Positions 21,460-31,731 of a stretch of 64,000 bases of DNA are shown here, piece after piece. Positions within the stretch are counted from its first letter, which is position 1, and each line of letters begins with the position of its first letter. The notes under the pieces are model-generated. The model did not search any database and was not told where the DNA came from. It saw only the letters and a list, made by a program, of their open reading frames with translations. A program made the position numbers and the translations under genes. The DNA is from Agarophyton chilense (lineage: Eukaryota; Rhodophyta; Florideophyceae; Gracilariales; Gracilariaceae): contig JARGXX010000027.1 in the NCBI GenBank assembly GCA_030374765.1, positions 620,001-684,000 on the forward strand. The letters are read 5' to 3'.

Positions 21460-23198
21460 AAGCTTCGCTTACTGCTACGTCCCTTCAGCAAAGCTCCAAG
21501 AAGCGACTGGTTATCAATAAACATAATTATCCGTGTTCGAAAACTATTCCGATTTCGAAGAAGCCAACGCAGACCAAGAATGACTGCTCGCCCTCTAAAA
21601 TGTGTATCGGGTGTTTTTTCTTCCAACGATGTCGAATCGCTTTTTCACTCCTGTTCTTCAATCCATTCAATCCGACCTGATCCTTCGCAAATTTTCAAAG
21701 GATCTCGGCACTCGGTATAAACTACTCCTCCACCAATTAAGCTTGCGTCTGTAAAAATGATTGTTGTGTTAAACGGCGTAGAAATATTAATCCGGATCAA
21801 TGTTGCTAGTTTTAAAATTAATTCCAGTTCCTTCCGGCTAACCACATTGCCGCCAACATATTCTTTGGTCGAGGACGTAATGGAATATATTCTTTCGAAG
21901 ACCGAAAAGAGCGGCCTTCTTAAGAGCATAAACCACGCCCATTTTCCAATTATGCTTTGTACTTCTTGCACCTTCCATATCTTCTTTTTTAGCATGTTTT
22001 CAGTAATTGTTATCAGCGTTCTCATTTTTTCCCGTTTTGGCATCAATACGCCATTTTTCCCGACTTCAATTCCCAATACTTCTGTACTTCCTTCTTCTGC
22101 AGGCCATGATACTTTTGTTGCCTGCGAAGGCAAAGAGCTACGCTCAGACTCCTTTATCACGGCCCGCGGATTTCTTTCCGACATCTCTTTGCTTGTTCCA
22201 AACGAAAAATAATCGTCCACGTAAGCTCCGAATTTATATTCGCCAACGGAAATTGAATCCGCTACCCAGTCGTCCATGGAGAGCTTAGCGCGAGCTAAGA
22301 TTTCTATATGGTTTTCTGAGCCACAAAGATGGAGTGTGACCACCCCATGGGCATTGACTACATGACGGGGAATAATTTTTTCCCGTCCGACTTTGATTGG
22401 CGGCAAACCAAAATACGTATTCATCCATCCCGGTAATCTCATTCGATGATATTGATTGTACATGGCTGACTTTCCAACATAAAGCGTTCGTCCTTCGAGG
22501 ATGTGTTATCTCGCTAGATGCCCTGGGTTAGGAAGTTCGATTTTCGGTGGGTCTGTAAACTGAAGGTTAGCGTTCCGGTCGTCGATTTTGAGCCTTGGTT
22601 TTCCCTCTTTTTTAGGGACCGCAAAAACACCATTTACAACTTTTGGTTTTCTTTCCGTCAGATCTACTAACCCTCCTTTCACCAGTCTCCTAATCAGGGC
22701 ATTGTAATCTTTCGCCTTCACTCCACAAAACGGCTTCTTAGCTCCCTCCACCTCTTCATCTTCTCGGATAAATTTTCTAGTCATATATAGTAGCTGTATA
22801 TCCCCTGGTAGTAATGAGATAATATCAGCCAAGGCTGCCAGACCATTTTCTGGCAATGATACCCCGTCCGGATTCAGCCAGACCCATTGGTGTGGGTCGC
22901 CGTATTCGAACGTAGAATCAACCTCTTCTACGGACTCCTCCGCAACGAAATAATTTCGGCGGTATGAGTCCTCCCCGATGCCTTGCAAGATATTGCTCGC
23001 CAGATTTTGGACAGCGTTCCTCTCTTGTACTGGTAGAAAGGGGTAGACATGCCCGACATACAAGCAATGAAGCCCACTTCGAAGTCCCTCAAGTATACTT
23101 TGAACTTTCTTCTTGCGTCTCCACTTTTGTCGTTTTCGTGCGCTTGCTTTCTTTGTATCTCCGTCCTGTATATCAGACGCCTCTGAGATAGGAAGCAC
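21460..23198 (-). pseudogene. DIRS-type reverse transcriptase / RNase H
   Basis: Two open stretches in one frame, 23198-22506 and 22463-21645, are separated by a single TAA (22506-22508). Across it the protein reads continuously (PNPGHLAR, stop, HILEGRTLYVGKSAMYNQ). RT fingers (KPRLKIDDRNANLQF) lie before the stop and the palm motif AYVDDYFSF after it. A connection with IIGKWAWFMLLRRPLF follows, then the start of RNase H with FTDASLIGGGVVY. The frame stops at 21645, but RNase H sequence continues to about 21460 (AVILGLRWLLRNRNSF, MFIDNQSLLGALLKGR), so a stop and a frameshift break it. The codon before the first stop is ordinary; whether the TAA is a mutation or a sequencing error cannot be told from one copy. 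Confidence 0.85.
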
Positions 23199-23247
23199 GT
23201 CCCGCAGGCCCGTCGAATTAAAAATTGTCGTTGTTGTTGTTTTAATA

Positions 23248-24342
23248 TTAATTATCGTTCCCGTCTCCTTGCTTGCGCAAGGCAGACTTATCCATCTTAA
23301 ACTCCTTACGAAGTTTCGCCGACTTGTGAAGCTTTCGCTTCATTGACTCGCTTATCAAATCGTCGTGCTCTTCTTCAAGTTCTCTTGCCGCTTCCCAGTT
23401 GCCAGTCTTCTCAACCATTTTCACTACAGCCAACTTACGCATTGCAAACTCCACCGCCAACTCATTTTTAGCGCGCATAACGCCCAACGAGCTGATGAGG
23501 CAGTCAATAACCCGTGCAAGTGTTGCAGCTTCCCGGCGGTTCCGAAGGCCCGTCAAATGACGAGCTTCAACCCACGCAGAGACCGTCGGATAATTCGCCA
23601 GGGCTTTGCAGAGCATATCTTCCCCTTCAAGACTGTCAACCGAAACATATTGCTCAGGTAACGGTTTGCTAGCAAATGCAACCCAGAACTTCTTTTTCGC
23701 CTTCTGTCGCTTCGAATTCAAATCCTTCTTCACAAGGCTCGAAATTCCCTCATCTCCATTGCCGGACTCTGAGCCAGAGTCATTGCCGGAATCGACAACA
23801 ACCCCTTCCATCGCCTGTCTGATGTCGACAAGAAAATCCTCCCCCTTTGATTTCTTCTTTGATTTTTTCCGTGACTCCTTTAATTCCTTAATGTCTTCGG
23901 TCATGAGTTTCTGCGCCTTCTTAAACCCCTCCATGAAAGAAAGAATTTTCAGCACTTCACTGGGGCGCGTAGTAGCCTCTTTCTCAGAGTCAGAATTCGG
24001 AGCGGACTCGGACTGGTATTTCCTGGAGGATTCACCCTCTTTGCCCCCCGTTACGCGTTTAGAACGCCCTCGAGGTTTTTGATCCGAGACAGTTACAACT
24101 CGAGTACTCGCTACTCCCTTAGAAGACCCCGCTTTTGACGCACTCCCTTCGACACTCAGTGGGTATGTTTTATCCTCAATGAATTGGAACAAGACGTCCG
24201 TCTCTCCCTCTTTAGGGATTTCCGGAATCTCATTCCTGATTACACGAAGGAGAGCCTTTTTGCTCTGTGACTTTTCTCCAAGGTAAACTGAAAGCCTACC
24301 CTGAAAAGCTTCTCTTACGATGCCCAAGGCATCTTCCCCCAT
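23248..24342 (-). CDS. Gag-like protein of the DIRS element
   Basis: 364 residues from an ATG, intact. It is hydrophilic and charged: a Lys/Ser/Glu-rich middle section (about 70-215) includes KESRKKSKKKSKGED and an acidic GNDSGSESGNGDEG. It is followed by a more folded-looking helical C-terminal half (about 225-345) with AWVEARHLTGLRNRREAATL. No zinc knuckle is visible, as is usual for DIRS gag proteins. It is assigned by position, first ORF and 49 bp upstream of the RT frame, and by composition rather than by a domain match. Confidence 0.7.
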   Translation of the reverse strand: MGEDALGIVREAFQGRLSVYLGEKSQSKKALLRVIRNEIPEIPKEGETDVLFQFIEDKTYPLSVEGSASKAGSSKGVASTRVVTVSDQKPRGRSKRVTGGKEGESSRKYQSESAPNSDSEKEATTRPSEVLKILSFMEGFKKAQKLMTEDIKELKESRKKSKKKSKGEDFLVDIRQAMEGVVVDSGNDSGSESGNGDEGISSLVKKDLNSKRQKAKKKFWVAFASKPLPEQYVSVDSLEGEDMLCKALANYPTVSAWVEARHLTGLRNRREAATLARVIDCLISSLGVMRAKNELAVEFAMRKLAVVKMVEKTGNWEAARELEEEHDDLISESMKRKLHKSAKLRKEFKMDKSALRKQGDGNDN

Positions 24343-24689
24343 GCCCTCGATTTTCTGTCCGCGAGCCCTGCAGTTTGAAATTTGTTTGTAGAAGGTCCAT
24401 CACCTCTGAGGACTGTCAACCCATTCCGTCCTCGGGACTACTTTAACCCATAGTGCAGACTTGCGCTTTTGGGAGGGCTGCTCCCGGCTGAGCGCGCGAC
24501 CTAAATAGGTCCAGCCGTCACCCGACCCCCATACAAGTGTAATTAGGTCTGGGACTCGTATCCGCCAGGTCCCTGAGATTCGTGCCTCGACAACACTACT
24601 CACAATTACTACTGGACAGACCTTAGTGCTTTAAACACCCCCGCCTTACGTCATTACGCAAGGGGCATGGTACAGAAAACAGAACAATT

Positions 24690-24705
24690 GTTTTTTCAGA
24701 AAACT
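24690..24705 (+). repeat. 16-bp repeat shared by both ends of the DIRS element
   Basis: GTTTTTTCAGAAAACT is identical to 20305-20320 and in the same orientation. It lies about 350 bp upstream of the gag start. Split direct or inverted end repeats are typical of tyrosine-recombinase retroelements; the surrounding bases are only loosely similar. Confidence 0.5.
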
Positions 24706-25862
24706 CTTCAAAAACTAAACATCAATATCGCAAAAACCGTTACTTTCGATATGCAACTCCAAAAAAAACCTTATAAGACTCGATTAAAAAACAAGCAGAA
24801 CCCCCAGCCAGAAACGACCTTCAAGCGACCTCCCGGATTGCACTGACGATAAACTTGCGCACGTGGAAAGAACCCCTGGTCACCCAATTAAAGAAAGACC
24901 TTACATATTTCCGTTTCCGGACTCTAACACAAGCAACGACAGTAAAGCCCAATGGACAACAACCCATACGGGAACTCACTTAACCTCTGCATTTCGTCGA
25001 ACCTAGCCTTAAAAAATTAATTTTCACCAGCATACCGCAACGCCCGGCCTTGAAATACCGATAATTCAATTTCCTCAGAAATTTGAAACAAGTCTCAAGA
25101 ATTCTGAAAAACGCACCAAGATAATAAAGATTACTGGCCTACGGAGGCCTGATCACTTCCCTCTCCAACAGGGAACCCTCCCTGACTTACTCCGTTAGCC
25201 AGATTACGCTGCCCAGTCGACACCACGAGGAGGTGAAGTAAAGCTTTAGTCGACCAAACGCAGAGGCGTCAATTTCTCGTCAAGTTTCCGGAAATAGTAG
25301 TTCCTACGCAGGCTCTGGATTGATGTTCATTAGTGAACGCTACTACACTTCTCCCAGAGGGTATCTTGGAACTGCTTTTCAAAAAATCTCTTAAATTTTA
25401 TCTTTAGTCTAGATTTTAATATTTATATTATTGATTTCTAAAATTTTCGAAGAAAATGTTTTGTTGGTCAGCTTTCTGAAAAGGTGGCCCTCAAGCCGTT
25501 TAAAGACCCTCGTATCACAGCTTGGTGCCCCACTTCTTTTAAAAGCTCCAGTTTCAGGAAGTCTCAGAATTTGGCTTCATTGGGCGATTTTGTTCCAAAT
25601 TAACCTGGCATTAATATTTATTATTTTGGCAGTGTGTTTTCTTAAACGGCCAAAATCTTAATTATTGCCACCGTTTTGGGTATGTTCTAAATTACCCTGT
25701 GTTCCAAGATTCTCTTCTCAAGAAGAGTACATCAATCGAGCTGATAAATACTCAATGCAAAACTGACACTGCCTCATCCATCTCAACGTAACAGTAACTG
25801 CTCTGAATAAGTAACGTCACATTCCACTGCCCTATTTGAATCTACCGTAAGAAGTCACGGTG
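24706..25862. other. No gene recognised
   Basis: AT-rich DNA between the DIRS element and the hAT relic. The ORF 25431-25661 has a hydrophobic look but no recognisable domain. No RNA gene seen. Confidence 0.4.
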
Positions 25863-27890
25863 GAAAAACAACACGACGAAAACTTGATGCAATCTCGGTT
25901 CCCTTCACTAAGCAAACTCCTAGCGAAACATACCGTACGGCTTGAGCCAAGTGCAAACATTGCCAGACGTCTGTCTCTGCAACTCTAGCAAACCATCCAA
26001 CCCATCCGGCCAACTGCCAGCATGTGCCCAGCTCGATAGGGTCTCTGCCAGCTGGCATATCACCGAAGCATCCCAACACGTCCATTTCAGCCACAACAGC
26101 CACCTTCACTCCCAATCTTAAAGTGGCTGAATCCAGCAAATTGAGCGAGCGAGCCTTGTCTGCGGATACAAGCAATGGTCTCCTGCCACCATTTTGCCTT
26201 CATATTATCAGCTCATACCAGCGCAAGCATCTTGATGATCTCTTCTCTTGTGATATGCACGAAATGGCCATACCATTGACTTTTTTGACCATCCCACCTG
26301 GTTTAAATTCTGACATATTCTCCGTCCCGCATGGAAACCCCCAGCTCCTTCGCATATTAGCAACCAACTTCTGGAATGATTCTGTATACATACTACGGAA
26401 GATATTATCAAGAAAATACAGCATGAACAGATATGTGCTTTCTGTAAGGACGGGGCCACTAATGTACTTTCAAAGTCTATAAGCAACAAATTTTTGGACA
26501 TTCCACTGCCTTTTTTCTGGATTGTCTTCGATCCGATTTAGGACTTGAGACTAACCAAAACTTCTGCGGAAGCTTACAGAATGTGTGAACAGAATCAACG
26601 ACAGAGCTGGGTTTTAAATGCTGTACTGCATTTATATCGGATTCTTGCAACAGTATTCGAGATCTTTAAAACACTTGTGTTCAATCTGGTCTATTCAAAT
26701 GGGCCTTTGGGTGCGGCATACACTGCTGTCACAACCTCTGTGAAGATTTAAGGAAAGAGCGAATTTTCTCCCAGTGTGTGAAAAAGATCCTCTACGTATG
26801 TAAGACTATCAAGAATACCGGACTGGTAAGAAAAGAATTCCAGTACATATGTAAGGAGAAGTGCGGCAAAGTATACCCCCTGATGCTGTACTCTAAAACG
26901 AGGTGGTCCAATGTAAACTTAATGTTCAGCCGATTGAAAATCGTACATTCTGCGGTCACGTAGATGCCTTATGCCCTGTTTCGTGAACGAGAAGCTCGTA
27001 GAATCCACGGCTCATTCCATTGGCCAGCCTAGTTTACTACCATCATCTTGGTCCCATCGTATTGGTTATTTGTCAATGGTGCTTTCGATTTATTTGATCC
27101 AATTTGCAAGTCCATTGGCGTGCTTGAAGCAGATACGTACACATTATCGCTCGTTTACGCTATCTTCTTGTTTGTTAGTGCACATATCTGCTCTGACCTC
27201 TGTCTAAACGCTACCACCACCTCAGGTGGAGATGAACGAATTTTGTACCGCTGGAAGAGGATCTGCTCCCCTATGCACACTCTGGCATTCGTCTGCGGCC
27301 TGCTTTTCTTTAATCTGTGGAAGAGAAAAGATACTCCTTTTGGTAAATCATTCCTTGATTTGGTGGATGGAAACATTCAAATTCAATGCCGCACTGCTTG
27401 AATGCTACTTTCAAAAGATACAGAGCATTACAATACACTGATGGATGAATACATGCAGTTTTGCGTCTCACCTCATTCGTTGCTCACTGTTCTAAAATAT
27501 TGGTATCCTCGTCTGCTTTGAGGGCACGTTGGCAGTACTTACCTCGATTGTCTAAATTGCTCATCGGAGTATACAAAGCACCAGGTTCTGCTACAGGGGT
27601 GGAAAGGAATCAAAAATTGGAAAAAGTGTACTTACAAACAAGCGGGGGCGGATGGGAGACAAAAAGGTTGAGAGCAAGTTTCTATTGCCCACAACTGTTT
27701 CCAATTCAAAAGAAAGCTGGAGTCGAAACGCTCCGGCTTTGTTAATCATATTAACAATTTTCTAAGCGATGCAATGGAGCCGGCCGTGGCTGTGACAGTG
27801 AGTGCTAACAATGGTGGCCTGAGGTTGATGGCAGAGGCTGAAAGTGATGACGCACAGTTTCCTGAATTCGATGAAGATGATCCATAGCTC
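25863..27890 (+). pseudogene. hAT-like transposase relic
   Basis: From about 25863 an N-terminal segment contains a BED-like zinc finger pattern (AKCKHCQTSV and then NHPTHPANC, about 25940-26015), preceded by a stop. In shifted frames follow a WHILRPAWKPPAP block (about 26310-26345) and, near 26860-26945, YPLMLYSKTRWSNVNLMF. The latter matches the RW-containing conserved block of hAT transposases. 27048-27330 gives LFDPICKSIGVLEADTYT and RWKRICSPMHTLAFV, also hAT core blocks. A charged acidic tail ends near 27886 (DDAQFPEFDEDDP). Stops and frameshifts are frequent. The 8-bp target duplication and terminal repeats were not identified. Confidence 0.75.
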
Positions 27891-28559
27891 AAAATGAGGA
27901 TGGTCATTATACTGAATCATTCCGAGATATCCGACACAGCCATCTTTAAGGAGATTGACAGGTATGTAAAGGACAAAATCTAATAATAAACGATTCTTTT
28001 CTGGTGAGCAGTAATAAATAACGTTTAAAAACGTTTGATTACGTCACATTTGACAGTCAAAATAAAAAGACGTTTATATAATTGTAAGAGATTAGCCAAA
28101 TCTGCAGAGATGATTTTAATGTAAGTTCGAATTGAGCAGCGACACTAATCTGACAGACGCAACTGTCACCCAGGCTTCGAAAGGGAAACAGCAAACACGT
28201 GTGAAAGAGCAACCTAACATGAAGTGCAACGAAAGGACGAGGTTATTCTGGATAAGAACGAAGGAGCAACAACCCGAGAAGCATTAAAACATCGCGGAAG
28301 TTGCATGGTCAAAGCGCAGGAAACAAGTTGTCCTGATTGATTTGGCCTTAGATTATAGCGCTTACGATTCACGCCTGAGCTGTCGCTTGCATAATGAGAG
28401 ACCAACTCAGTCCTCTTAGAGTCCTGAGCCCAGGGGACTACTCTCACCAACACTCAGACGGAAATTTCAATGAAGCGCCAAAGTTCATCACCAACATTAC
28501 TTCCAAGGTTGAGTGTGGACAGTCATAACGGACCTGGATGAAAGTAATCTTTTAGTTTG
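27891..28559. other. No gene; one short dispersed motif
   Basis: AT-rich DNA with no recognisable gene. 28016-28037 matches 14478-14499 at 20 of 22 bases (AATAACGTT, then AAAACGTTTG). The minus-strand ORF 28214-28453 has no domain. Confidence 0.4.
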
Positions 28560-29931
28560 CAGAGGTGGACTCGAAGTTCAAAGCTATTTGTCGTGGAGCA
28601 GGGCGCTTGATATACCTGTGTATTGATTTTACTGCGAGAGAGCTTCTCATGAAATCCAAGGCTGCTGGAACTGTTTCGATCGAACACAGTCCAGAATAAA
28701 AGAAGAACCACTCAATGATTGAAGCCACAATACAAACCATCGCTAGGATTTTCCCTACTGCGGTTGTAAAGCAAGAGCTAGACCTGCTGAAAGCGATGCA
28801 CTCTTTCGAGCGAAGGAAGAAAGAGAAGATATCTCATTTTTCGACAAGGTTCAAAGCTATAGAAGCGAAGTATAAAAACAACACATCTGTGGTTCAAGAA
28901 TCATTTTCGAGACACTTTACTATTGTTATGCTTCTTAATGCAAAGCTATCATCGCATACGATGAATCCAATTAGTTTCCAGCTAACTACTGATACTAGTG
29001 CTACTTATAAAACGTTAAAACTTGGTTAGACGCGAAGAAAAGCAGAATTAGAAATCCATGTGGAATATTTAAAAGAAAAATCTGAAGCCACGTCAATTCT
29101 AGGAAAAGACAACAAGCTCCAAGATAATCTCCAGAAAAACAACAGCACTTGCTCGACAGTTTTAGTATGGAGCAATTCTTTGCGTCGTTATCCCATGATA
29201 CAAAATCGAAAACACTCATGAGAAGCCCACAAACTCTTCACTTTTTGGAAAGAGGATGATGGCATTTCAACCGGATCGCAACGCTTTTGCGAAGAAATTC
29301 ACAGTTGAGAACGCATGCCGCAAATTTAGCGAGTTTGTTTATTGGTACAAGGATAGAAAGAAGTGCTGGGAGAAGGTTACTCGGAAGAGGAAACTAGCTC
29401 ACAGTGCTAAAGCATCTTCATCGAAGGTTCATGATAACCCATCGTCTGCGACAAAGCATGATGCAAGAGTAGACCGACAATTGGACAGAAATAAGTCGCT
29501 TTTCTTTGCTGAGATCCAGTAATCTTTCGCTGGGTCTCAACCCAGTTCTTGATGAAGGACCCTCAACTTCTACGAGCTCCCTTGAGAATGCAACAGCCTT
29601 ATGCAACGCACTAGGTCTAACCTTACAACTGAACCCGCGAAAATCCCACTACTTTCATGGGTGACATTGGTGCCAATCCCAAACCGATTATCGCCACTTA
29701 GAAACTCATGATCAACGACATCAATGATAGACCCTCGTTCATACCTTTCGATATCCTGTACAGAACTTCAGTCACAATCCTTGGACTTGATTTCAGACGG
29801 AATTGCAATATAATGAATCATAGAAACCCATCCACTAAAATAATTCACCGACCGATTAAAATTGAGGAAAGAATCTTATACATAAACCAAGCTAAATGCA
29901 ACGATTGTAACGAACGCAGTCGCATTGAACT
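28560..29931 (+). pseudogene. Retroelement E, gag-protease part (left of the nested insertions)
   Basis: 28715-29029 encodes a capsid-like helical segment (ELDLLKAMHSFERRKKEK, HFSTRFKAIEAKY), as in copia-type gag (UBN2-like). 29256-29522 has CRKFSEFVYWYKDRKKCWE, a decayed CCHC zinc knuckle. 29708-29930 contains a protease-like C-terminal part (PFDILYRTSVTILGLDF). The frame is cut at 29931 by a copia insertion and resumes at 45486. Joining across the copia's 5-bp duplication GAACT keeps the reading frame, which shows that the two parts were once one gene. Stops and shifts elsewhere make it a relic. Its superfamily is uncertain. Confidence 0.6.
29927..29931. repeat. Target-site duplication GAACT, left copy (copia)
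   Basis: GAACT directly abuts the left copia LTR (29932) and recurs directly after the right LTR at 45481-45485. Five bases is the usual duplication length for Ty1/copia integrases. Confidence 0.85.
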
Positions 29932-30161
29932 TCTTATTCAAGGATCTACCAATCTAAGCAGTTCCCAGGGTTTACTGTTTGTTCAGGATGCCCTTTATAG
30001 GCAGCCAAACTATCCTCCAGCTTCAAATCACTGGTCAAAGGCTTTTCAAAATTTGTATCTAGTTACAATCGTTTTGGTTACAAACTCTGCGCCACTATTC
30101 CGATACAGTTCCCAAAAACTGTATCCGTTCTTGTCCGATTGTAACGATCAATTCTCCAACA
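29932..30161 (-). repeat. 3' LTR of the copia element
   Basis: 230 bp, nearly identical to 45250-45480; I count about ten differences plus a one-base length difference. Read on the minus strand it begins TGTTGGAGAATTG and ends TTGAATAAGA. The minus-strand sequence just upstream (AACGAGGGAGAG at 30162-30173) is a polypurine tract. Confidence 0.9.
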
Positions 30162-30590
30162 CTCTCCCTCGTTCCAATCTCCTGACAATCATCCCCACCA
30201 GATTACACATAAGCATGTGCTTTTCTTTCGGTAGCGCTTTGGTGAAAACATCAGCTGTCATTTGCGCAGTTTTCAAGTACCTCAAACAGACGTAGCCATC
30301 CTGAACAGCCTTGTGCACAAAATGATGCTTCACGTCGATGTGTTTGCTCGTCTCGTTGATGGTCTCCTCCTTGCTGAATTTCAACATTCCCTCGTTATCA
30401 CCAAAGATTGTCAAAGGTGTTTCTGTCACGCCATAAATCTCAGCAAAAAGTCTTCGTAGCCATTAACCTTTGCGCACTGCAAATGACATCGAAACGTACT
30501 CTCCTTCAAGTGTTGACTGCACGACTAGAGTCTGTTTCTTCGAACGCCATGCAACGGCTCCCCCACAGAACTTGAAAACGTACCCACTAG
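30162..30590 (-). pseudogene. Copia element, RNase H 3' part
   Basis: Continuation of the copia polyprotein interrupted by Ty3 copy A. On the minus strand from 30590 the RNase H domain resumes (GGAVAWRSKKQTLVVQSTLE), reaches a TAA near 30470, then runs in the 30429-30148 frame with IFGDNEGMLKFSKEE, HIDVKHHFVHKAV and MTADVFTKALPKEKH. These are the standard C-terminal RNase H blocks of Ty1/copia pol. The reading frame ends inside the LTR. The stop at about 30470 adds to the inactivating changes elsewhere in the element. Confidence 0.9.
30586..30590. repeat. Target-site duplication ACTAG, left copy (Ty3 copy A)
   Basis: ACTAG abuts the 5' LTR (30591) and recurs at 41391-41395 after the 3' LTR. 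It lies within copia RNase H sequence, proving that copy A inserted into the copia element. Confidence 0.95.
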
Positions 30591-31504
30591 TGTAGAGCAA
30601 CGCCCAGTCAGGGGATACTTGAAGATGCAACTCATAGAATGAGGATTGAACCCTCCGAGGGTTATGATTATGATCCCCTCTAAGGTGTGCTGAGGTGGCA
30701 CTGTTTTCTGGTTATATTTCGCCTATAAGGGAAAATTCGGATGGCCCATGGTTGGATTGGCCCCGTGATACACGTGGCTTAATTTTGGCACCGATTTTCG
30801 GATATTTGTAGAACGTTGGACTTTTGGGCCCTGACAGTTGGATCTCCACGTGTATGGCCCTGAGCAGGTGTGCACTACTGTAGAGTTTAGTTAGTGGGCC
30901 CTACTTAGGGAGATGAGATCTGAAAGTCCGAAGCTCAGAGTAAATGGTAACCAAGGTTGGTCTTCGATACCTTTAGAGGTTCTTCGTCGCCATCTTTTCG
31001 GCCTTACAACCCGGAACGGGCTCTGGTTAGCAACGCCTGCGTAGGGACACGACTCCACTTGGAGAGTGCCCACGTTTGAGTTCCGTGCAACCACCCCCTT
31101 GGGACCACTCAGACGACCTGCGTGCACGATACCCCGTGGGGGTTCTGCTTACTTGTTGCGTGCTTTTTGTGTTTCCTTTCGAGGACAGGTTTTCGCCCCT
31201 GTATTGGGTTTCTTTTGTTGTTTCGCCCCTTTTCTGGTTCTCGGGTCCGGTGCCTGTTAGTGCCCGACCCTCGCCCCGTTTTTCCTCTTCGCCGGATTTT
31301 CCCCCATTCTTTGGGATACCCATACCCATTCTCGATCCAACGGTTTCTACCCCTCACCTCCGTCGGTACTGCCGGAATCCCCCGTGGGAGTTACACCCCA
31401 CACTACGGGTGGAACGGAGGGCTCTGTCTCTGAGTCTGCCTCCCTCAGGGAGCAAGGCTTCGAACACCTTGAGAGCACTTCCCGTCGCCGGGTTTTGCTC
31501 CACA
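30591..31504 (+). repeat. 5' LTR of Ty3 copy A
   Basis: 914 bp, TG...CA ended. Compared by eye with the 3' LTR (40480-41390) it shows about 28 differences, including a 6-base length change around 31320. ORFs seen in the LTR on both strands (for example 31076-31522) are probably by-products of its GC-rich composition. Core promoter elements were not pinned down. Confidence 0.95.
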
Positions 31505-31506
31505 AG

Positions 31507-31522
31507 TGGTCTCCCGACTTAG
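31507..31522 (+). other. Probable tRNA primer-binding site of copy A
   Basis: TGGTCTCCCGACTTAG starts two bases after the 5' LTR. It begins with TGG, complementary to a tRNA CCA end. I cannot assign the tRNA from memory; checking it needs the organism's tRNA set. Confidence 0.6.
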
Positions 31523-31731
31523 AAGCCGTTCTCAGACTCTTGGGTTGGTCATCCACGTGTTGGAATATCTCTTGGAAGAGGAAGCACCGTCGTGAAGATT
31601 TGTTGTAGTGGTCCCCTTTGTAAAGGGTGGAATTGGTTTTTATTTTTGTTTTGTGTTACGTCATCCGTTCTCCGGGAATCTCGTGATCGAATTTCATCAT
31701 TACCCCGAATCGTCAGTATCGTGTCTGCAGC

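Larger units (their letters stand above)
20282..24705 (-). mobile_element. DIRS-type tyrosine-recombinase retroelement
   Basis: On the minus strand the order gag (24342-23248), reverse transcriptase/RNase H (23198 to about 21460) and tyrosine recombinase (about 21340-20396) is that of DIRS/Ngaro-like elements. These lack an integrase and LTRs and integrate with a tyrosine recombinase. The ends are set tentatively by a shared 16-bp sequence at 20305-20320 and 24690-24705, plus adjacent strong hairpins at the 3' side. The coding regions carry only a few lesions: a TAA within RT, a stop and frameshift in RNase H, and a TAA near the recombinase start. The insertion is therefore moderately recent but not autonomous. 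No target duplication is expected for this class. The exact limits are uncertain by several hundred bases. Confidence 0.8.

Noticed and set aside
31076..31522. 148-codon ORF in the LTR (also 40968-41411 and 56132-56647)
   Set aside because: It crosses the LTR edge into different flanking sequence in each copy, so it cannot be one conserved gene.
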